Of a stretch of DNA of 12,079 nt, positions 7,771 to 12,079 are shown in pieces. Below the pieces are notes generated by a model. That model did no database searches and was not told the DNA's origin. It was given only the letters and a program-made list of their open reading frames with translations. Numbering within the stretch: position 1 is the first letter of the stretch; every line of letters begins with the position of its first letter. The DNA is taken from the NCBI GenBank assembly GCA_902805805.1, contig CADCUE010000105.1, positions 1 through 12,079 on the forward strand, given 5' to 3'. Source of the DNA: an uncultured Frankineae bacterium (GTDB lineage: Bacteria; Actinomycetota; Actinomycetes; Mycobacteriales; SCTD01). Made by a program: the position numbers and the translations under genes.

Positions 7771-8664
7771 GTGCAGGACCCCGCCGGGCTGGCTCGACTG
7801 CTCGCCGGCGCCGGCTACTTCGCCGACGAGGGCGTCGCCACGGCGGCCTACCTGGCCCTGGCGCTGCCCCGCCCGCTGTTCCTCGAGGGCGAGGCGGGCG
7901 TCGGCAAGACGGCGCTCGCGCACGCCCTGGCCGAGGTCGTCGGAGCCGATCTGCTCCGCCTGCAGTGCTACGAGGGGATCGACGCCTCGCAGGCGCTCTA
8001 CGACTGGGACTTCCCGCGCCAGCTGCTCCACCTGCGCGCGGCCGAGTCGGCCGGCGCCGCCTCCGGTCCCGAGGCGGCCGACCGCCTCGAGCACGAGGTC
8101 TACAGCCGGCGGTTCCTGCTCGCCCGACCGCTGCTGGCCGCGCTCGAGACCTCGCCCGCGGTGCTGCTCGTCGATGAGGTCGACCGGGCCGACGACGAGT
8201 TCGAGGCGTTCCTGCTCGAGGTGCTGTCCGACTACACGGTCACGGTCCCCGAGCTGGGCACGGTCCGCGCCGAGGTCCCGCCGGTCGTGGTGGTGACCAG
8301 CAACCGCACCCGCGAGGTGCACGACGCGCTCAAGCGGCGCTGCCTCTACCACTGGGTGGAGCACCCGCGCTTCGAGCGGGAGGTGGAGATCGTGCGCGCC
8401 CGCGTCCCTGCGGCCTCCGCAGCGCTGGCGTCGCAGGTCGCGTCGGCGGTGGCCGTCCTGCGCTCCGAGGACCTGCTCAAGCCGCCCGGCGTCGCCGAGA
8501 CGATCGACTGGACGCTGGCGCTGGTGGCCCTGGGCGCCGACCGCCTGGACGCCGACACGGCGACGGCCACGCTCGGCGCGGTGCTGAAGTACCGCGAGGA
8601 CCAGCTGCACGCCTCGCGCCTCGACGTGCAGAAGATGATCGCGACGGCGGTCATGGGTGGCTGA
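7771..8664 (+). CDS. coxD: MoxR-family AAA+ ATPase, CoxD-like maturation factor
   Basis: CoxD-type ATPases work with the VWA protein CoxE; in Oligotropha they are needed to assemble the sulfur/copper-containing Mo site of CO dehydrogenase. The protein (297 aa from this start) has Walker A GEAGVGKT (40-47), Walker B LLVDEVD with D135 and E136, a sensor-1 segment VVVTSN, and the arginine-rich DALKRRC element common in MoxR proteins. Start is uncertain. GTG 7771 gives an N-terminus starting just before the family core (GLARLLAGAGYFADEG), but its purine-rich upstream stretch is too close to be a good ribosome site. A CTG at 7723-7725 overlaps the coxM stop (CTGA), has GGGA at 7712-7715 seven nt upstream, and would add 16 residues. 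No ATG, GTG or TTG lies between. The stop overlaps coxE by 8 nt. Family assignment is good; the gene name follows context. Confidence 0.85.
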   Translation: MQDPAGLARLLAGAGYFADEGVATAAYLALALPRPLFLEGEAGVGKTALAHALAEVVGADLLRLQCYEGIDASQALYDWDFPRQLLHLRAAESAGAASGPEAADRLEHEVYSRRFLLARPLLAALETSPAVLLVDEVDRADDEFEAFLLEVLSDYTVTVPELGTVRAEVPPVVVVTSNRTREVHDALKRRCLYHWVEHPRFEREVEIVRARVPAASAALASQVASAVAVLRSEDLLKPPGVAETIDWTLALVALGADRLDADTATATLGAVLKYREDQLHASRLDVQKMIATAVMGG

Positions 8665-9838
8665 GCGCCCGGCTGCGCCTGCGTACGACGCCGTCGACAG
8701 CCTGGTCGGGCTGGCCAGCACGCTGCGCGGCACGGGGGTGCAGGTCTCGACCGACCGCGTCCATGCGGCCGTCTCGGCGCTGGCGGAGCTCGACCCGGTC
8801 AGGCGGGCCGACGTCTACTGGGCCGGTCGGCTGACGCTGTGCGGCAACGCCGACGACCTCGCGCGCTACGACACGGCGTTCGCCGCCTACTTCGGTGATC
8901 GCCCGGGCGCGGTCGTCCGACGCCAGCGCCTGACCACCACGCAGCTGCAGCTCGTCGCCGAGCCCGGCGACCCGGGCAGCCGGGGCGGCAGCGACGGCGA
9001 GCTCTCGCCGCTGGTGGCCGCGGCCAGCACGGTCGAGCAGCTGCGGCACCGCGACGTCACGACGATGGACGCCTCGGAGCGCGAGCACCTGCGGCGGCTG
9101 CTGGCGGCGATGCGCCTGCCGGGGGAGCGCCGCGTCACCCGACGGCTGCGGCCGTCCCTGCGCGGCCAGGTCGACGGCGGGCGGACCCTGCGGGCCTGGC
9201 TCGCGGCCGGCGGCGAGCCGGCGCCCCTGCGTCACCGCGCGCCGTCGACCCGGCCGCGCCGGGTGGTGCTGCTCGTCGACGTCAGCGGGTCGATGGAGGG
9301 CTACGCCGACGCGCTCCTGCGGTTCGCCCATGCCGCCTCGCACCGGGGCGGCCCCGGCGCCGGCCCGACCGAGGTCTTCGCGATGGGCACTCGGCTCACG
9401 CGCATCACCCGGGAGATGGCGCAGCGCAACCCCGACACCGCCATGGCCGCCGTCGCCGAGGCCCTGGTCGACGCCGGCGGCGGCACCCGCCTCGGTGAGC
9501 TGCTCAAGCAGTTCCTCGACGCGTGGGGGCAGCGGGGGACGGCGCGGGGCGCGGTCGTCGTGCTGCTGTCCGACGGCTGGGAGCGCGGCGACGCCACGCT
9601 GCTCGGCGAGCAGGTGGAGCGGCTGCACCGGCTGGCGCACCGCGTGGTCTGGTCCAACCCGCGCAAGGCCGCTCCCGGCTACGCGCCGCTGGCGGCCGGC
9701 ATGGCGGCGGCGCTGCCGCACGTCGACGACTTCGTCGAGGGACACAGCCTGGCCGCGCTCGAGCACCTGGCGGCGGTCGTGCTGGGCGCCGCCGGACCGG
9801 CGGCCGCTCGTCGAGGTCAGGAGCCGGCTCGTGCGTGA
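8657..9838 (+). CDS. coxE: VWA-domain protein, CoxE-like
   Basis: CoxE-type proteins pair with the MoxR ATPase encoded just upstream in metal-centre maturation. The 393-aa product has a variable, helical N-terminal half and a C-terminal von Willebrand factor A domain. Its metal-ion-dependent adhesion site appears complete: DVSGS (208-212), T277 in GGGTRLG, and D306 in LLSDGWERGD. No signal peptide or membrane segment is visible, so it is cytoplasmic. Start chosen at GTG 8657, overlapping the end of coxD by 8 nt; the frame has no better upstream option. The gene ends in another 8-nt overlap with xdhC. Which protein it acts on (CoxL is likely) is inferred from the operon. Confidence 0.87.
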   Translation: MAERPAAPAYDAVDSLVGLASTLRGTGVQVSTDRVHAAVSALAELDPVRRADVYWAGRLTLCGNADDLARYDTAFAAYFGDRPGAVVRRQRLTTTQLQLVAEPGDPGSRGGSDGELSPLVAAASTVEQLRHRDVTTMDASEREHLRRLLAAMRLPGERRVTRRLRPSLRGQVDGGRTLRAWLAAGGEPAPLRHRAPSTRPRRVVLLVDVSGSMEGYADALLRFAHAASHRGGPGAGPTEVFAMGTRLTRITREMAQRNPDTAMAAVAEALVDAGGGTRLGELLKQFLDAWGQRGTARGAVVVLLSDGWERGDATLLGEQVERLHRLAHRVVWSNPRKAAPGYAPLAAGMAAALPHVDDFVEGHSLAALEHLAAVVLGAAGPAAARRGQEPARA

Positions 9839-10961
9839 CATCGCCGACGACCTGCAGACGCTGCTGGAGCGCGGCACGCCGTTCGCGCTGGCGACCGTCA
9901 TCAGCGCGCGCGGCAGCTCGCCCCGGCCGCCCGGCGCCGCCATGGCCGTCGCCGTCGACGGGGAGGCGATCGGCAGCATCTCCGGCGGCTGCGTGGAGGG
10001 CGCCGTCTACGGGACCGCGGAGCAGGTGCTCGGCGGTCAGGGCGCGGTGGTCGAGACCTACGGCTTCAGCGACGACGAGGCCTTCGCCGTCGGTCTCACC
10101 TGCGGCGGCACCCTCGAGGTGCTGGTCGCCCCCGCGGACCGCGAGCTGCTGGCCGTCTGGGCCGAGAAGGTCGCCGCCGACGACCCGGTGGCTCTGGCGA
10201 CGGTCGTGAGCGGCCCCGCCCCGCTCGGCGCGTCGCTGCTCGTCGGCGCGTCGTACGTCCAGGGCACGCTGGGCGCCGAGGGGCTCGACGTGGCGGTCGT
10301 CGACGACGCCCGCGGGATGCTCGCCGCCGGGCAGACCGGCAGCCGCCACTACGGGCCGCAGGGCCAGCGGCGCATCGACGACGTCACCGTGTTCGTGCAG
10401 TCCTTCACACCGCCGCCCCGGATGCTGGTCTTCGGCGCCACCGACTTCGCCGCCGCGGTCAGCCGCATCGGCGTCTTCCTCGGCTACCGCGTCACCGTCT
10501 GCGACGCGCGACCGGTGTTCGCGACAGCCCGGCGCTTCCCCGAGGCGCACGAGGTCGTGTGCGACTGGCCGCACCGCTACCTCGAGCAGACCGAGGTCGA
10601 CGGCCGGACCGTGATGTGCGTGCTCACCCACGACCCGAAGTTCGACGTGCCGCTGCTGGAGGTCGCGCTGCGCAAGCCGGCGGCGTACATCGGGGCGATG
10701 GGCAGCCGGCGCACGCACGACGACCGGCTGCGGCGCCTGCGCGAGGTGGGGCTGACCGAGGACGAGATCGCCCGGCTGCACTCGCCGATCGGCCTGGACC
10801 TCGGCGCCCGCACGGCCGAGGAGACGGCCGTGTCGATCGCTGCCGAGATCGTGCAGCACCACTGGGGCGGGTCGGGGCGGCCGCTCGCGGCGACGTCGGG
10901 CACGATCCACACCGGCACCGGCCACGAGGACAGCGTCGTCGCCGATCCGGTGATCGCATGA
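9831..10961 (+). CDS. xdhC: XdhC/CoxI-family molybdenum hydroxylase maturation protein
   Basis: XdhC proteins bind the molybdenum cofactor, guard its sulfurated form and insert it into xanthine dehydrogenase-type enzymes; here the client is probably CoxL. The 376-aa product has the N-terminal XdhC/CoxI domain with SISGGCVEGAV (C54) and GLTCGGTLEVLV (C91), both conserved cysteine motifs. A C-terminal Rossmann domain starts at MLVFGATDFAAAV and contains YIGAMGSRRT and GLDLGARTAEETA. The glycine motif is GATDFA instead of the common GAGHVA, which weakens any assumption of ordinary NAD(P) binding. Start chosen at GTG 9831, with AGGAG (9819-9823) 7 nt upstream, overlapping coxE by 8 nt. Only one XdhC-type gene is present in the visible operon. 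CoxF or CoxI are alternative names. Family confidence is high. Confidence 0.92.
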   Translation: MRDIADDLQTLLERGTPFALATVISARGSSPRPPGAAMAVAVDGEAIGSISGGCVEGAVYGTAEQVLGGQGAVVETYGFSDDEAFAVGLTCGGTLEVLVAPADRELLAVWAEKVAADDPVALATVVSGPAPLGASLLVGASYVQGTLGAEGLDVAVVDDARGMLAAGQTGSRHYGPQGQRRIDDVTVFVQSFTPPPRMLVFGATDFAAAVSRIGVFLGYRVTVCDARPVFATARRFPEAHEVVCDWPHRYLEQTEVDGRTVMCVLTHDPKFDVPLLEVALRKPAAYIGAMGSRRTHDDRLRRLREVGLTEDEIARLHSPIGLDLGARTAEETAVSIAAEIVQHHWGGSGRPLAATSGTIHTGTGHEDSVVADPVIA

Positions 10962-10975
10962 CGGGGGCGCCGTGA
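10958..10975 (+). other. Five-codon mini-ORF bridging xdhC and mocA
   Basis: An ATG at 10958 overlaps the xdhC stop (ATGA). It reads Met-Thr-Gly-Ala-Pro and stops at TGA 10973-10975, which overlaps the mocA GTG start (GTGA). Its G-run (10963-10967) is also the only ribosome-site candidate for mocA. It may serve only to pass ribosomes from xdhC to mocA, may be chance, or may be the relic of an ATG start lost by a one-base deletion: adding one base near 10971 would give a start MTGAP fused to mocA. Confidence 0.3.
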
Positions 10976-11610
10976 GCCGCCCGCCGGCCGTGGCCGGACT
11001 GCTCCTCGCCGCCGGCGCCGGCCGCCGCATGGGCGGCCCCAAGGCGCTCGTCGAGCTCGACGGCGAGCCGCTGGTGCGTCGCGGGATCCGCCTGCTGACC
11101 GAGGGCGGGTGCGACCCGGTCGTGGTCGTCCTGGGCGCCTCTGCAGAGGCGGTACGGCCGCTGTGCGCGGGCGCCCGGGTCGTCGAGGCCGCGGGGTGGG
11201 CGACGGGCATGGGGGCGTCGCTGCGCGCCGGACTGGGCGCGCTGGAGGGCGACGCCCGCCTGGGGGCCGGCGTCGTGGCGCTGGTCGACCAGCCCCGCGT
11301 CACGCCGGCCGCGGTCGACCGGCTGCGTGGCGCCCACCGGGACGGCGCGGTGGCGGCCGTGGCGACCTACGACGGGCGCCCGCGCAACCCGGTGCTGCTC
11401 GACCGCTCCACCTGGGCCGGTGTCGCCGCCGCCGCGCAGGGCGACGAGGGGGCCCGTCCGTGGCTGCGCGCCCACCCCGAGCTGGTCACCCACGTCGACT
11501 GCACCGACGTGGGCACACCGGACGACGTCGACACCCCGCAGGACCTGGCCGACCTGGCCGCCCGAGCCGCAGGGCCGGACACCGACGCACGAGGAGAGGC
11601 ACCCCGATGA
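10972..11610 (+). CDS. mocA: MobA/MocA-like molybdenum cofactor nucleotidyltransferase
   Basis: MocA transfers CMP from CTP to molybdopterin to make the cytosine dinucleotide used by CoxL-type enzymes; MobA homologues use GTP. The 212-aa product begins with the nucleotide-binding signature LLLAAGAGRRMGGPK (10-24). It continues with WATGMGASLRAGL, a VDQPRVT segment (the acidic metal/substrate site of the family), RNPVLL, GARPWL and a C-terminal DDVDTPQDL. Start taken at GTG 10972, 10 nt after the xdhC stop, with a G-run 4 nt upstream. The stop overlaps the coxG ATG (ATGA). The neighbouring coxSLM and xdhC favour the CTP-using MocA role over other sugar- or cofactor-nucleotidyltransferases, but base specificity is inferred from context, not read from the sequence. 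Confidence 0.87.
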   Translation: MSRPPAVAGLLLAAGAGRRMGGPKALVELDGEPLVRRGIRLLTEGGCDPVVVVLGASAEAVRPLCAGARVVEAAGWATGMGASLRAGLGALEGDARLGAGVVALVDQPRVTPAAVDRLRGAHRDGAVAAVATYDGRPRNPVLLDRSTWAGVAAAAQGDEGARPWLRAHPELVTHVDCTDVGTPDDVDTPQDLADLAARAAGPDTDARGEAPR

Positions 11611-12079
11611 AGCTCGAGAACCGTTTCACCGTCCCGGTCCCGGTCGACGAGGCCTGGAACGTCCTGCTGGACGTCGAGCGCATCGCGCCCTGCATGCCCG
11701 GCGCGACGCTCACCAGCGTGGACGGCGACGCGTTCGAGGGCACCGTCAAGGTGAAGGTCGGCCCGATCAACCTCACCTACGGCGGCAAGGCGCGCTTCGT
11801 CTCCAAGGACGACGCGACGCACGTCGCCGTCATCGACGGCAGCGGCAAGGAGACCCGGGGCACGGGCACGGCCAAGGCCCTGATCACCTGCCGGCTGGTC
11901 GACAAGGGCGAGTCCACCGACGTCGAGGTCGACACCGACCTCAACGTCACGGGCAAGCCGGCGCAGTTCGGGCGCGGTGTGCTGGCCGACGTCAGCGGCA
12001 AGCTCGTGGACCAGTTCGCCGCCTGCCTGTCCGACGAGATCCGCTCGGGCACGCCGTCGGTCGAGGTGCCGGCGCCGGT
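11607..12079 (+). CDS. coxG: CoxG / SRPBCC-family protein, N-terminal part (3' end outside window)
   Basis: CoxG proteins are linked to membrane association of CO dehydrogenase and, in mycobacteria, to delivering quinone to the enzyme. The 157 visible codons start MKLENRFTVPVPVDEAWNVL, the typical opening of the START-like (SRPBCC) fold. Then come ERIAPCMPGATL (25-36), FEGTVKVKVGPI and a C-terminal helix region GRGVLADVSGKLVDQFAACL, all hallmark segments of COG3427. Start ATG 11607 overlaps the mocA stop and has AGGAGAGG (11592-11599) upstream. Full-length members continue with a variable Pro/Ala-rich linker, sometimes with a C-terminal hydrophobic helix; the visible end (PSVEVPAP) looks like entry into that linker. 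Its presence suggests electrons from CoxM go to the membrane quinone pool. Family firm; exact role inferred. Confidence 0.92.
   Translation, partial: MKLENRFTVPVPVDEAWNVLLDVERIAPCMPGATLTSVDGDAFEGTVKVKVGPINLTYGGKARFVSKDDATHVAVIDGSGKETRGTGTAKALITCRLVDKGESTDVEVDTDLNVTGKPAQFGRGVLADVSGKLVDQFAACLSDEIRSGTPSVEVPAP

Noticed and set aside
9504..11303. Long minus-strand frame opposite coxE, xdhC and mocA
   Set aside because: No recognisable motif and biased composition; the plus-strand genes have intact motifs and coupled starts.

Overview
The window is very GC-rich, its codons end almost always in G or C, and eight of its twelve genes start with GTG. Together with the gene families present, this points to a high-GC actinomycete. 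A soil type such as Nocardioidaceae is plausible, but the sequence alone does not fix the family. Coding is dense, with two groups of genes and one long non-coding gap between them.

Left part (1-3527): acyl-CoA carbon metabolism. On the minus strand lie the first 226 codons of crotonyl-CoA carboxylase/reductase (ccr, running off the left edge) and a complete methylmalonyl-CoA epimerase (mce). Divergent from mce across 81 bp, the plus strand carries an acetyl-CoA acetyltransferase (thiolase) directly followed by meaB, a GTPase chaperone of B12-dependent acyl-CoA mutases. These are parts of ethylmalonyl-CoA / propionyl-CoA / methylmalonyl-CoA metabolism: thiolase makes acetoacetyl-CoA, Ccr makes ethylmalonyl-CoA, the epimerase interconverts the alkylmalonyl-CoA epimers, and MeaB protects a mutase that is not in the window.

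Gap (3528-3789): 262 bp without a gene. It holds hairpins after meaB (possible terminator), a clean interrupted palindrome (GTGACGCG, 11 nt, CGCGTCAC) that looks like an operator, and a short direct repeat just before coxS.

Right part (3790-12079, runs off the right edge): a tightly packed plus-strand operon for a molybdenum hydroxylase of the aerobic CO dehydrogenase type: coxS ([2Fe-2S]), coxL (Mo subunit), coxM (FAD subunit), a MoxR-type AAA+ ATPase (coxD-like), a VWA protein (coxE-like), an XdhC/CoxI maturation protein, a MobA/MocA-like nucleotidyltransferase and the start of coxG. Most joints are 4- or 8-nt overlaps, which suggests one message and translational coupling. The S-L-M order and the CoxL signature AYRGAGR instead of AYxCSFR place it in 'form II', the group whose true substrate is uncertain. 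The accessory genes supply cofactor (MocA), metal/sulfur maturation (CoxD, CoxE, XdhC) and probably membrane coupling (CoxG).

No RNA gene, CRISPR array, insertion sequence or prophage signal was seen. I do not see a wholly novel system. The most open questions are the substrate of the form II enzyme, why copper-site maturation genes accompany a CoxL without the copper-ligating cysteine, and the operator-like palindrome.
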